Of a stretch of 64,000 nt of DNA, positions 1 through 8,160 are shown in pieces. The stretch lies in NCBI RefSeq assembly GCF_900104445.1, contig NZ_FNJI01000006.1, forward strand, positions 1-64,000, given 5' to 3'. Position 1 is the first letter of the stretch, and each line of letters begins with the position of its first letter. The translations under genes and the position numbers were made by a program. Source of the stretch: Desulforhopalus singaporensis. GTDB taxonomy: Bacteria; Desulfobacterota; Desulfobulbia; Desulfobulbales; Desulfocapsaceae. Under the pieces are notes generated by a model. It saw only the letters and a program-made list of their open reading frames with translations. It was not told the DNA's origin and ran no database searches.

Positions 1-387
1 GGAGTCATTTAAGCCGACCACCGGGGCGCCGACCTTTGCCGCGGCGTCCAGGACCTTGACTATCTTGCGGGCGTGCATTTCCCCCAAAGACCCGCCCTGC
101 ATGGTAAAGTCCTGGGAATAGGCGTACACCACCCTGCCGTCAATCTGGCCATATCCGGTCACGATGGATTCGCTTTCGAAATCGAGCTTGTCCATGCCGA
201 ACCTGGTACACCTGCTTTTGATAAAGGCATCAATCTCAATAAAAGTACCCTGGTCAAAGAGATGGGTAAGCCGCTCCCTGGCGGTCATCTTGCCCTTGGC
301 ATGCTGCTGCTCAATTCTCTTTGGCCCTCCACCTGACTTTATCTTTTCTTTTTTCTGTAGTAAGCATTCCTTCTTGTCTAAAGACAT
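1..387 (-). CDS. Acyl-CoA carboxylase carboxyltransferase subunit, N-terminal part (runs off left edge)
   Basis: The first 129 codons are visible and the frame stays open to the window edge. The start ATG (385-387) follows AAAGGAG with an 8-base spacer. The protein begins MSLDKKECLLQKKEK and carries the family N-terminal signature IEQQHAKGKMTARERLTHL, followed by a variant of the beta-carboxyltransferase core (YAYSQDFTMQGGSLGEMHARK, ending VVGLNDS). Proteins of this kind (propionyl-CoA carboxylase beta, methylmalonyl-CoA decarboxylase alpha, transcarboxylase 12S) move a carboxyl group between biotin and an acyl-CoA. It is a paralogue of the gene at 56825-58375, with the same AKGxMTARER block. 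Substrate cannot be assigned from this part. The remainder of the gene and any operon partners lie outside the window. Confidence 0.93.
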   Translation of the reverse strand, partial: MSLDKKECLLQKKEKIKSGGGPKRIEQQHAKGKMTARERLTHLFDQGTFIEIDAFIKSRCTRFGMDKLDFESESIVTGYGQIDGRVVYAYSQDFTMQGGSLGEMHARKIVKVLDAAAKVGAPVVGLNDS

Positions 388-749
388 GTTCCGTGCTCCT
401 TTAAAGTTGCTGTTTGATAACCACACTAAGGTTCAACTTTCGATTCCACCCCATGTGGCGGACACCATTCGCCTCCTCCGGGGGGCACCAGTCGTCCGGG
501 CCGCAAAGCTCCGCAAGTGGGAGTTCTCTTTGAGCCTGGAATACGTTTTCGACCGATGATCTCGGTGATGAACAATCAACGTGTCAGTGTAGCAATGGTT
601 TTGGCTCTGCTGCAGTTTATTCCGCCTGTCGGCCCCGTCTCAAACGGTTTTCGGTGCTGAATTTTTGCCAGTCCGGTAACGCTTTTGCAAGCCACAATTG
701 AGACCTTTAACGTCCTGAGCAGGTAGTCAGTAAAGCCGACAGATATCTT

Positions 750-765
750 TTTTGCACATGCAAAA
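750..765. repeat. Palindrome TTTTGCACATGCAAAA, candidate operator
   Basis: Two perfect 7-base arms around a CA centre. The core TGCA-CA-TGCA resembles the palindrome at 18962-18973 (TGCA-TA-TGCA). The symmetry is seen in the sequence; regulator binding is inference. Confidence 0.4.
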
Positions 766-1179
766 TGCTAAATGATGGCTATGAAACTTACCCAAAAAAA
801 AGATCTGTGGGTACCAGAATATATAAAACAGGCTTATGTTTTCCGACTACTTTTTAAATAACTGAGGAAATTAGGCATTTTGCGGGAATCTGCCTACGGG
901 CTTCCGTTAATTCCCATGTCCGGAATCCACCCTTGAAAACCGGGTTGGGTCATTCGCAGCCTGCAGGATTGGCGATATTGGTGGGTGGTAACGATCCCTG
1001 TCTGTGTTTATGGAAAATATATTCTGCGCTGAGTTGTAAAAGGGGAGATCTCGTCTGTCGGCCAGGCTGGGATTAAATGGCTGGCTGCGCCTCTCAGACT
1101 GGTGAAACATCTGCTTCTGGTTCATCTCACGAGGACACTGCAAGGTGGAGGTGGCTTAGAAGTCAAGGATAAAACCTGC

Positions 1180-1185
1180 TATAAT
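1180..1185 (+). promoter_or_regulatory. Candidate -10 hexamer TATAAT
   Basis: A perfect -10 hexamer about 60 bases upstream of the ATG at 1247. The -35 candidate (TTAGAA, 1156-1161, 18-base spacer) is weak, so only the -10 is well supported. Confidence 0.4.
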
Positions 1186-1246
1186 AAATATATGTTCATT
1201 GACAGCAATCAATCTCGCCGCCATCTCTATCTATCAGGAGGTCGCC

Positions 1247-1564
1247 ATGGACTGCCTCGTTATCATAGCCGTTATATGGGCAATGCTTTACTGTTTCATA
1301 CAGTTCGCCAAGAAGGAATACGTCGAAGAGGAGTACCTGGCGATTCTCAGTGATGTCGAAGGGCGCCTTGAATGGGCACATACCCGCAGATTTTTCCCCT
1401 TCGGCATGAAAGCTCAACTTGAAGTAACAAGCAACCTTCTTGGCAAAGCCAAAAATCACTGGGGAAAGCATCAGTGGCAGCAGGCATACCGATCCATTGC
1501 CCAGTCCCAGGAAGCGATGAATAAGGCGCAGTGTCTTTATATTCAAGCTCTTGACATGAGGTAG
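1247..1564 (+). CDS. Small single-pass membrane protein of unknown function
   Basis: This 105-residue protein is not a family I recognise. The ATG at 1247 is chosen because AGGAGG lies 4 bases upstream; an in-frame ATG at 1199 has no such site. Residues 1-17 (MDCLVIIAVIWAMLYCF) form one hydrophobic segment. They are followed by a charged, helix-prone region rich in Glu, Gln and Lys with regularly spaced Ala and Leu (EYLAILSDVEGRL, AYRSIAQSQEAMNKAQ), which suggests an amphipathic or coiled-coil cytoplasmic tail. It stands alone, with a minus-strand permease downstream. The composition fits a real gene, but function is unknown. Confidence 0.7.
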   Translation: MDCLVIIAVIWAMLYCFIQFAKKEYVEEEYLAILSDVEGRLEWAHTRRFFPFGMKAQLEVTSNLLGKAKNHWGKHQWQQAYRSIAQSQEAMNKAQCLYIQALDMR

Positions 1565-1653
1565 CAAAAAAAGCATGTCGATCGGCGTGAAATGATGTCT
1601 GTTTCGTAACTGAAACGGTGCCTGGAATCGGGTGAAGAGGTTTGTAGTATATA

Positions 1654-2370
1654 TTATCCCGCAACCATTATTGTCCCCATGATAATGAGGAAAAAATGGA
1701 TAATCTTGAGGTAGAGACGGCGGTTTATCCTGTCGGTAAATCGCGCTCCAATGAAGGTTCCCAGTAAAATCATGGGGATGGTTACCGTGCAATATTGCAG
1801 AGTCAACAGAGACGAAATTCCGTTGGCGGCATGTGCCAGGGCGGTAAAAGATGAGTTGAACAGAAAGACCCCTATAAGCGTTGACCGTATCTCGTTTTTA
1901 GTCCAGTTAGTCAAGGTGGTGTAAACTATTAGCGGAGGACCTCCGGCACTCAGGAGCGAGGCGATGGTTCCAGCGCATAATCCGGCAAAATAACCGGCCC
2001 AGGAAGGCAGTTTCAGCGGTCTGGGGCGGACGAGTAAATTATACAGGCTATTCAGGATCAGGAGGGTGCCAAGGGAAGCACGCACCAGCTCGGGGTTGAT
2101 TGCGTCAAAGAATATGGTGCCGATCATTATTCCAGGAACCGCTCCGCAAATAAGGGGTAGTATTTTTCTTTTGTCGAGGCACCCCCGTAATGTGTAGGCA
2201 AGGAAAATGTTTATAACCACCAGGTTCAGATTGCATAGCGGAACCACTTCCTTAACATCGATAATAAGGCAGAGAAGCGGGATGACGACGAGACCGGCAC
2301 CGAAACCGGTCAACCCTTGGACTGCTCCACCCATAAAGAAGATCAGGCCGGTAAAAATAATGGAACTCAT
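1654..2370 (-). CDS. Sulfite exporter TauE/SafE family membrane protein
   Basis: A 238-residue, very hydrophobic protein with about seven to eight membrane segments. The N-terminal half has the family signature GAVQGLTGFGAGLVVIPLL, and the second half-repeat has SLLSAGGPPLIVYTTL, giving the duplicated layout of TauE/SafE (DUF81) permeases. Members export small sulfur-containing or organic anions such as sulfite or sulfoacetate, or are of unknown substrate. It is a single-gene unit between two unrelated genes, so context does not reveal the substrate. The start at 2370 has only a weak ribosome-binding site; length is normal for the family. Confidence 0.88.
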   Translation of the reverse strand: MSSIIFTGLIFFMGGAVQGLTGFGAGLVVIPLLCLIIDVKEVVPLCNLNLVVINIFLAYTLRGCLDKRKILPLICGAVPGIMIGTIFFDAINPELVRASLGTLLILNSLYNLLVRPRPLKLPSWAGYFAGLCAGTIASLLSAGGPPLIVYTTLTNWTKNEIRSTLIGVFLFNSSFTALAHAANGISSLLTLQYCTVTIPMILLGTFIGARFTDRINRRLYLKIIHFFLIIMGTIMVAG

Positions 2371-2668
2371 TGCATAAAATAGAGGAAAAATTGCACGATA
2401 ATATTGCCGTTTCCGGCTTTTTCCCGGGTCGCGACTGGATCATCGATGGTTTGTGGCTTCATGGGTCACTGACTCGTGAACTATTCAAGATAGCACTCTG
2501 TTTTGCAAGATTAAAAACTGTCGGCAACGATCTCCGATAAACGTTCCGGCTGCATATTTCTGTGAAAATTATGCCTGGCGGTTCATTTGAGCGAGCCCGT
2601 CCTGCAGTGTCTGGCAGGACAACTCCGTGCGGTTGGCTTCGGTAACCACCATCATCGGCTAAAAGGTG

Positions 2669-3565
2669 TTACTTCTTATGGAAGCGGCGATCCTTTATAT
2701 TGAAAAGTGTTGTCAATTTTTCGATTTTGATCGACACCAGCAGAATGCCGCCCATGGTCAGCGTTCCGCCAACAACCAATCTCCAGCCGAGTTGGTCGCC
2801 GAACCACCAGATCCCGAAAATCGAGGCGAGCAGGGGGGCGAGGAGCATAAGAGGGGTGACTGTGGCAACAGTGTAGCGGCCCAGCAGATAGTATAAGATG
2901 CCGTGACCGATGACGGATGCGCCGACAGCCGAATAACACACCGTCCAGAGATCAAAGAGTTGAAGGTTCTCGAGGAGTTGCAGTTGGCCGGATTCGAAAA
3001 TCAGGCTGAGCAGGAGCAGGGAAGGAGTGGCAACCAGCGCTATCCATGCCTGCAGCCTGAATACTCCCATGTCGGGAAATCGGCGCATTAAAACAGTGCT
3101 GACAGCCATCAGGAAGGCGGCCCCCAGAACCCAGAAAACTGCGTTCAGGTGGTTGAAGACAATCGGGTCAAACCCTATGACAATGATGCCCAAAAAAGCT
3201 GTCGCTATGGCGAGAATCTTGATCATGGGAATGCGTTCTTTTAACAATATGGCGGCGAGAATTGCAGAAAACGGGACATACAACTGGGTGGTGATGGCTA
3301 TGGAGGCGATATTGCCACCACCGTTCAGGCCGATAAACATCATGCTGAAATGCCCTACACCCAGCAAAAAAGCTACCCGGAGCAAAGGCTTCATGTATCC
3401 CGGCGCCGGACGGAGCCAGGGCAGCATGATAAGCAGCAGAAACAAGAAACGAAAGCTTGTGAAAAGCAGCGGCTGGAAATGATCTGCGCCTATTTTCCCG
3501 GCGATAAAATTAAACCCCCACGCGCAATTGGCTATCAGTGCCAGCACCAGATGAAACGGATTCAT
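2669..3565 (-). CDS. EamA/DMT-superfamily permease
   Basis: A 298-residue protein with ten predicted membrane segments in two EamA repeats. Repeat one begins NPFHLVLALIANCAWGFNFI and carries the F-x-S-x-R-F loop (LFTSFRFLFLLL). Repeat two ends in GGTLTMGGILLVSIKIEKL. The drug/metabolite transporter superfamily exports amino acids or metabolites across the inner membrane; the substrate is not predictable here. The AVYP-type amino-acid exporters are near relatives by general layout. The start follows an AGG at short distance. A second, clearly different EamA permease lies at 4599-5489 on the other strand; the two flank the VOC gene. Confidence 0.88.
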   Translation of the reverse strand: MNPFHLVLALIANCAWGFNFIAGKIGADHFQPLLFTSFRFLFLLLIMLPWLRPAPGYMKPLLRVAFLLGVGHFSMMFIGLNGGGNIASIAITTQLYVPFSAILAAILLKERIPMIKILAIATAFLGIIVIGFDPIVFNHLNAVFWVLGAAFLMAVSTVLMRRFPDMGVFRLQAWIALVATPSLLLLSLIFESGQLQLLENLQLFDLWTVCYSAVGASVIGHGILYYLLGRYTVATVTPLMLLAPLLASIFGIWWFGDQLGWRLVVGGTLTMGGILLVSIKIEKLTTLFNIKDRRFHKK

Positions 3566-3686
3566 GTATGACCTGTAAGTTAAACTTGTCGGTTGCGGGC
3601 AAACAGCACCTGGGGTTCTGCAGCTGTCCTATCTTTTGGTGAGCCAAGATCGCGTTTATTAGAAAAGAGGTTAGGAAACATTACGG

Positions 3687-4262
3687 CTAGAGCAATTTTT
3701 TCAGGTCATCGATTAACTGTTCCACCTCCGATCGGCAAAGATCCAGTTCCGTTTTTCCCCCTCCGGGATGCCGTAGTTCCAATGTGGAACAGTTTTGTTT
3801 TTTCTGCACAGCCCATTTGGGGCCTTTTGGCATGGTCAAAGCCGGAGCAAGCCATTCATCAGGGGTGAATTCCGCTATCTGTATCAAGACGCCGAAACTG
3901 TCGCGGGGATGGATAAAAAGCTCTTTCCATGAAGGGTTTTCAGCATTAAACCCGAAATATGGTATCTGGTGGTTGTCCAACCGTTCCTTCATCTTATAAA
4001 TATCAGGGGTTTCGAACGTGATGTGATGTACTGCCCCTTCTTTTTTGTCCAGGAGGAAAGAGTCGAGAAAACTGTTTTTTCCCGAGGGCGTCAGAAGCTC
4101 CATCCTGGAGAGGTCTCCGGTAGAAAGAAGCTGCCAGAAAAAGCCAAGCTCCTCACTGGTTCCCGATGCTCCCGGGACACCACCGAACACCTTGGTAAAG
4201 AATTCCAACCCACGCCTGTAATCCTTGACGGCAATTGATATATGATCGATTCTGGAAATCAT
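3687..4262 (-). CDS. VOC-superfamily protein, methylmalonyl-CoA epimerase-like
   Basis: 191 residues starting behind AAGGAG with a 6-base spacer. Residues 1-135 form a glyoxalase/VOC fold: RIDHISIAVKDYRRGLEFF (first metal-ligand His7), then MELLTPSGKNS, VHHITFE, and HPRDSFGVLIQIAEF. This order is that of methylmalonyl-CoA epimerases, which link the 2S and 2R isomers between carboxylase and mutase. Those two partner activities are encoded elsewhere in this window. Two of the four expected metal ligands look exchanged: Glu in the MELL block where the epimerase has Gln, and Gln in the GVLIQI block where it has Glu. A C-terminal extension of about 50 residues is also unusual, so another VOC activity is possible. 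Confidence 0.75.
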   Translation of the reverse strand: MISRIDHISIAVKDYRRGLEFFTKVFGGVPGASGTSEELGFFWQLLSTGDLSRMELLTPSGKNSFLDSFLLDKKEGAVHHITFETPDIYKMKERLDNHQIPYFGFNAENPSWKELFIHPRDSFGVLIQIAEFTPDEWLAPALTMPKGPKWAVQKKQNCSTLELRHPGGGKTELDLCRSEVEQLIDDLKKLL

Positions 4263-4598
4263 CTGCTGCTCCTTAAGGTGAAAAATAAAAATAAAACGTT
4301 TGCTATGGCTTTTCGGGTGATCCTTCTTTCCGGATCAATCCGCCGGCCATTTGGGAACAGAGGGCTTTAACCTCTTGCCTGTCTTGGCAGAAAGCCGTAG
4401 AGTGCCCGATAACATTTTATATTTGCAAAGAAAAATTATGTCAAATCAGATCCTCCGTTCTTTTCTTGACATGGGGACAAGGATCTTTTATATACCCCGG
4501 ATTCGATCAGGGCAATGTGGAGAGTTCTGCTCCGTGCAAGTGGGGTGATCGATAAAATATAACTGTTCAATGAACCTTTTCGTTCAGGAATAACGTTC
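4263..4598. other. Intergenic region with strong promoter candidate
   Basis: No gene seen. The region holds a near-consensus sigma-70 promoter at 4466-4494 reading toward the EamA gene. A leader of about 100 bases follows, in which I see no recognised riboswitch. Confidence 0.55.
4466..4494 (+). promoter_or_regulatory. Sigma-70 promoter candidate for the EamA permease
   Basis: TTGACA at 4466-4471, a 17-base spacer, and TATATA at 4489-4494. Transcription would start near 4501, about 100 bases before the ATG at 4599. The -35 is perfect and the -10 matches four of six positions. Confidence 0.6.
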
Positions 4599-5489
4599 AT
4601 GTATATTGCCGAATGTTCCGCTTTGGCTGCCGCTCTGTGCTGGTCTTTCGGAGGGCTGGTATCCACTTCACCGACCCGGGCCCTGGGGGCTGTACGGTTT
4701 AATCGAATACGTCTTACTGTTGTCGCTGTCATTCTCATCGGTTGTGTGCTGATAACCGGAAGCTGGCGAAGTCTTGAACCTCACGCAATAGTGGTTCTGG
4801 CGGTATCGGCGATGATCGGCATTTTTCTCGGCGACACCCTTCTTTATGCAGCGCTCAAACGCCTTGGTCCGCGTCGAAGCGGAATCCTGTTTACGACCAA
4901 TGCCCCCATTACCGTAATTATAGGGTATTTTTTCCTCAAAGAGTCATTGTCGTCAGCGGTAACCATAGGCTGCATCTTAATAATGACCGGAGTTTTTCTC
5001 GCAATTTTTTGCGGCACAACTTCCTCTCAGAAGCATACTTTTGAAAAAATCGAAGGATCTCTCGGAGTAGGAGTCTTTTTTGGTTTTCTATCAGCACTCT
5101 GCCAGGCGATCTCTGTTCTTATTGCCCGCCCGGTCATGGCATCCGGAGTTGATGCGGTGGCCGCGTCAGCGCTGCGGGTTGGTATTGCGGCCCTTGCCCT
5201 CAATTTTATTTTTGTGCTCAGACCGGCGGGATCGAAGCCTCCGGTTGTCCCCCTGAACTCCCGACTCATGTGGCAGACCGGGTTGAGTGGTATTATCGGT
5301 ATGGCTGCAGGGATGACATTTCTCCTGTTTGCCCTAGCCCACGGTCCGGCAGGCCTCGTCTCCACCCTTTCTGCGACCTCGCCCATTCTGATCTTACCTG
5401 TGCTCTGGGTTGCAACCAGGGAAAAACCGGCGCCAGGCGCCTGGTTTGGGGCCTTTCTTGCTGTTCTCGGGGTGGCATTTATTTTTTAA
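4599..5489 (+). CDS. EamA/DMT-superfamily permease
   Basis: A 296-residue protein with ten membrane segments in two EamA repeats. It begins MYIAECSALAAALCWSFGGL. The end of repeat one has GPRRSGILFTTNAPITVIIG and FFLKESLSSAVTIGCILIMTGVFLA; repeat two ends with WFGAFLAVLGVAFIF. It probably exports a metabolite or amino acid; substrate unknown. It is preceded by a near-consensus promoter at 4466-4494. The ribosome-binding site is weak, but upstream in-frame alternatives are absent and the family start fits. It is transcribed alone or with the peroxidase-like gene 260 bases downstream. Confidence 0.88.
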   Translation: MYIAECSALAAALCWSFGGLVSTSPTRALGAVRFNRIRLTVVAVILIGCVLITGSWRSLEPHAIVVLAVSAMIGIFLGDTLLYAALKRLGPRRSGILFTTNAPITVIIGYFFLKESLSSAVTIGCILIMTGVFLAIFCGTTSSQKHTFEKIEGSLGVGVFFGFLSALCQAISVLIARPVMASGVDAVAASALRVGIAALALNFIFVLRPAGSKPPVVPLNSRLMWQTGLSGIIGMAAGMTFLLFALAHGPAGLVSTLSATSPILILPVLWVATREKPAPGAWFGAFLAVLGVAFIF

Positions 5490-5748
5490 CCCTTGTCACA
5501 GGAAAAATCTCCACGTTTTTTCAGTAAAGCTTTCTGTAAACTTTTCTCTTTTTACATCAAGCCTTGGGGCTCAGCTTGTTCAATGTTGCAAAGGGTGTTG
5601 CCGGCAGTCAGGCCGGAGGGTTGTAAAAAGAGTGATTTACTGTCCTGTCATTGACCGGAAACAGACCGGTATTAAAGTTTTACTTGCACAGCAAGCTGTG
5701 ATTGTGCGCCAAGTACCATACCATCAATCCTCATCGCAGGGAATTGCC

Positions 5749-6372
5749 ATGAAACATATTATTTTTATTCTGGCCACCATATCTCTTGCCCTGGCTGTTT
5801 CGTCGTGCGGAGTAAAGCAGTCGGGCGTAACCGTTGATAGCCATAGTGTTTTACCTGGAACCGAGGTCGTGAGGAAGGGGAAGTCAATGACTCTGCTTGG
5901 CAACAGGATAGAGACCGGTCAAAGGATTCCGGCGACCGAACTTATCGATGCGGCAACAATGGATCGGGTCAACCTTGAGGATTACGCCGGAAATGTTCTT
6001 TTTCTAAGCATTGTACCGTCCATAGATACCAAAGTGTGCGAAGAGCAGACCCATCTGCTCGGCGAAAGAGGGGATATGCTGCCTGCAGACGTCAAACGGA
6101 TCACTGTAAGCCGTGATACTCCTTTTGCCCAGACCCGTTTCGCCGTGGACGCGAATTTGACCGACATTCAATATCTGTCGGATTACAAAGAAGGTTCGTT
6201 CGGTTTATCCACCGGGCTGCTTGTTGACGATCTTCGTCTGCTGGCCAGAGCAGTTATTGTCATAGATAAGGACGGCATCGTGCGATATATTCAGGTTGTC
6301 CCGGATATCGGCCACTTGCCCGACATGGAAAGGGCCTTTTCCACGGCCCGTGAACTTGATGCGGAAAAGTGA
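5749..6372 (+). CDS. Lipid-anchored thiol peroxidase (Tpx)-like protein
   Basis: 207 residues; the ATG at 5749 is chosen because it opens a lipoprotein signal peptide (hydrophobic residues 4-16, lipobox VSSC with Cys20). A longer in-frame opening upstream would overlap the EamA gene and lacks this signal. The rest matches Tpx, an atypical 2-Cys peroxiredoxin: SIVPSIDTKVCEEQT with the peroxidatic Cys97, SRDTPFAQTRFA, and a C-terminal RAVIVIDKDGIVRYIQVV strand pair. In Tpx the resolving Cys lies just before the xxDxPFAQ block; here that place is Thr119, and the second Cys after the block is Ala132. Only Cys97 remains in the mature domain apart from the lipid-modified Cys. It should therefore act as a 1-Cys enzyme or need an external thiol, at the periplasmic membrane face. 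Confidence 0.85.
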   Translation: MKHIIFILATISLALAVSSCGVKQSGVTVDSHSVLPGTEVVRKGKSMTLLGNRIETGQRIPATELIDAATMDRVNLEDYAGNVLFLSIVPSIDTKVCEEQTHLLGERGDMLPADVKRITVSRDTPFAQTRFAVDANLTDIQYLSDYKEGSFGLSTGLLVDDLRLLARAVIVIDKDGIVRYIQVVPDIGHLPDMERAFSTARELDAEK

Positions 6373-6588
6373 TGCATCGCACTATACCTTGAGGTTTTCC
6401 CCGTAGCCGTTGACGTTGCCCCTGCTGCTTGGTTTTTCTCGGCCGGTTGCAGAGAGCACGGAGCCCAGGTTCCAATGTGCTGATATACTATGTCTTTTAG
6501 GTTGTCAACATCGTCTCGGCGGTGATATTTACCGAATTCCTGTCCGTTAATATGTTATGATTAGTTATGACGTTTATATTCTTAGTTT

Positions 6589-6615
6589 TTGACAACTTCT
6601 CCGCTTATCTATAAA
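6589..6615 (+). promoter_or_regulatory. Promoter-like TTGACA/TATAAA pair at the hydrolase start
   Basis: TTGACA at 6589-6594, a 15-base spacer, and TATAAA at 6610-6615. It ends two bases before the ATG at 6618, so a normal transcription start would fall inside the first codons. Either the match is fortuitous or translation begins in an unusual way; no ribosome-binding site is visible. Confidence 0.3.
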
Positions 6616-6617
6616 CA

Positions 6618-7427
6618 ATGCCTTCAATCCAGATCGGCGATATCAACATTTATTACGAAATTCACGGGAGAGGGGATGCACTCCTCTTTATCCACGGACT
6701 GGGGTCGAGCTCACAGGACTGGGAGTCGCAGGTTTCCTTTTTTGCGAGCAATTACAAAGTAGTGACTGTTGATCTGAGAGGCCATGGCAAGAGTGATAAG
6801 CCAAAAGAACAGTACAGTGTCGAGATGTTTTCTGCAGATATTGCGGCACTGTTGATCAAACTTTCGCTTTACCCTGTCCATGTGGTTGGGGTTTCCATGG
6901 GGGCGGCCGTTGGATGGCACCTTGCTCTTGACTACCCCGAGCTTGTCAAAAGTCTTGTTATTACCAACATGGCTGCAACAATTTCTGTCAGAACATTAGC
7001 GGAGAAGTGGCGATTCTATTCAAGGGTGGCTGTGGTACGGTTGCTGGGGATGGGGACTATGGGGAAGATAATTGCCAAGAATCTTTTCCCCGATCCCAAC
7101 CAGCGAAATCTTCGGCGGGAAATGAAAAAACGTTGGTCGGGTAACGATCCGCACAGTTATCTGAACAGTCTTCTTGCGCTGAAAAACTGGAGCATTGCTG
7201 AGCGTCTGGAAAATATCGTCTGTCCGGTTCTGGTTGTTTCTGCAGAGTATGATTATGCTCCGCTGGAACATGTGAAAAATTATACTGCCAAAATGAGAAA
7301 TGCCGAACTGGTGAGAATTGAGGGGAGTCACCACGCACTCCCGGTGGAAAGACCTGAAGCGTATAACAGAACAGTTGAAAATTTTCTCGTTAAGGCAAAA
7401 GAGTGGCAGACCGGCAGGAAAAAATAA
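6618..7427 (+). CDS. Alpha/beta hydrolase
   Basis: 269 residues in the alpha/beta-hydrolase fold. It starts MPSIQIGDINIYYEIHGRGD, typical of the family's first strand, followed by the oxyanion block LLFIHGLGSSSQDWE. The nucleophile elbow is GVSMGAAVG (Ser at about residue 94), there is an acidic residue near SAEYDYAP, and the catalytic His is in GSHHALPVERPEAY. Substrate could be an ester, lactone or other acyl compound; nothing in the neighbourhood points to one. The start lacks a ribosome-binding site and sits directly behind a promoter-like sequence. It converges on the PilZ gene with a gap of about 33 bases. Confidence 0.88.
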   Translation: MPSIQIGDINIYYEIHGRGDALLFIHGLGSSSQDWESQVSFFASNYKVVTVDLRGHGKSDKPKEQYSVEMFSADIAALLIKLSLYPVHVVGVSMGAAVGWHLALDYPELVKSLVITNMAATISVRTLAEKWRFYSRVAVVRLLGMGTMGKIIAKNLFPDPNQRNLRREMKKRWSGNDPHSYLNSLLALKNWSIAERLENIVCPVLVVSAEYDYAPLEHVKNYTAKMRNAELVRIEGSHHALPVERPEAYNRTVENFLVKAKEWQTGRKK

Positions 7428-7460
7428 CCACGCGCTGCCGGCCTGGGACGGGTGTAAGCA

Positions 7461-7802
7461 TTAAAAGGAAACGGCTGCCCGGATTACTGTATCCTGCGGT
7501 TCCAAATCCATGACATACTTAAACCACTCCCAAGGTGCGTCAAGAATTTTAACCCCCATTCTCGCCTTGCTTCCGGAACGATGGATCCATTTGGGGATCA
7601 CTGAAAGCTTGCAGCTTTTTCGTCCGCAATTGACCACCAGGAAAAATTTACTGCACTGAGAGTCGATTTTTCCGGGGATGTCATCGATGAGCAGACCGGA
7701 TCTTGAAATATTTTCCACGGTTCCCTGCACAAAACCTTTACCATCTGAAATATCCGTCTGTACATCAGCTACAGTTATTCTGGGATAATGTCTTCTGTCC
7801 AT
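7461..7802 (-). CDS. PilZ domain protein
   Basis: 113 residues forming a stand-alone PilZ domain, the c-di-GMP receptor fold. It has the N-terminal RxxxR motif (RRHYPR, residues 3-8) and the second binding motif ENISRSGLLI (residues 31-40). Beta-strand-rich sequence follows (FFLVVNCGRKSCKLSVIPKWI), and ARMGVKIL is the usual last strand. It probably couples c-di-GMP level to a partner protein by direct contact. No motility, cellulose or signalling gene lies adjacent. AGAGG sits 10 bases upstream of the ATG. Confidence 0.88.
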   Translation of the reverse strand: MDRRHYPRITVADVQTDISDGKGFVQGTVENISRSGLLIDDIPGKIDSQCSKFFLVVNCGRKSCKLSVIPKWIHRSGSKARMGVKILDAPWEWFKYVMDLEPQDTVIRAAVSF

Positions 7803-8160
7803 CGGTCCGCTGCCTCTTTTCTGATGTTAATACCTTGTGCAATCTAGTAGAATGATAGTTGATAATGTTGAAAAAAGCAAGGAAAATTGATGTCTTGTGT
7901 GGTTTTGCCAATGGCGTGTTCTGCTGGAGAGGAGAGGGCGGGAGAAGAACGGCCGTTTGTCTTTGACTAAAACGGGTATGGCGTTTTTTTTGCCAATGGT
8001 CGCAGTTGAAGAAAACAACGATGTCAACCAATAAATTTACCTTGCGCCATCAAAAAAATATTGTGCAAAACAAAAAAGTTAAGGTATCATTCGGCATCTA
8101 AAGTTGTTCAGGCAAGAGGGGTGTGAAATAAACAATTTGCAACTGCAAAGGAGGTACGTT
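7803..8160. other. Intergenic region between divergent genes
   Basis: No gene seen. Short open frames on the minus strand lack ribosome-binding sites. It holds one promoter candidate for the plus-strand outer-membrane protein, at 8061-8090. Confidence 0.5.
8061..8090 (+). promoter_or_regulatory. Promoter candidate for the outer-membrane protein
   Basis: TTGTGC at 8061-8066, 18-base spacer, TATCAT at 8085-8090. The -10 matches five of six consensus positions, the -35 is weak. An A-rich stretch surrounds it. Confidence 0.4.

Larger units (their letters stand above)
388..1246. other. Long intergenic region, divergent promoters expected
   Basis: No convincing gene in about 860 bases between a minus-strand carboxyltransferase and a plus-strand small membrane protein. 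The open frames here are short and lack ribosome-binding sites or recognisable content. I see a perfect interrupted palindrome at 750-765 (TTTTGCA-CA-TGCAAAA), a short TACCCA/TGGGTA inverted repeat at 789-813, and a consensus -10 hexamer at 1180-1185. No riboswitch was recognised. Confidence 0.6.

Noticed and set aside
164-559. Plus-strand open frame of 131 codons at the left edge
   Set aside because: It lies opposite the carboxyltransferase gene, lacks a ribosome-binding site and has no recognisable content.
907-1143. Minus-strand open frame of 78 codons in the 388-1246 gap
   Set aside because: Low-complexity, Pro/Arg-rich composition, no ribosome-binding site and no family resemblance.
6589-6618. 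Leaderless transcript start for the alpha/beta hydrolase
   Set aside because: The -10 ends only two bases before the ATG, so the transcription start would fall inside the gene; the spacer is also short.
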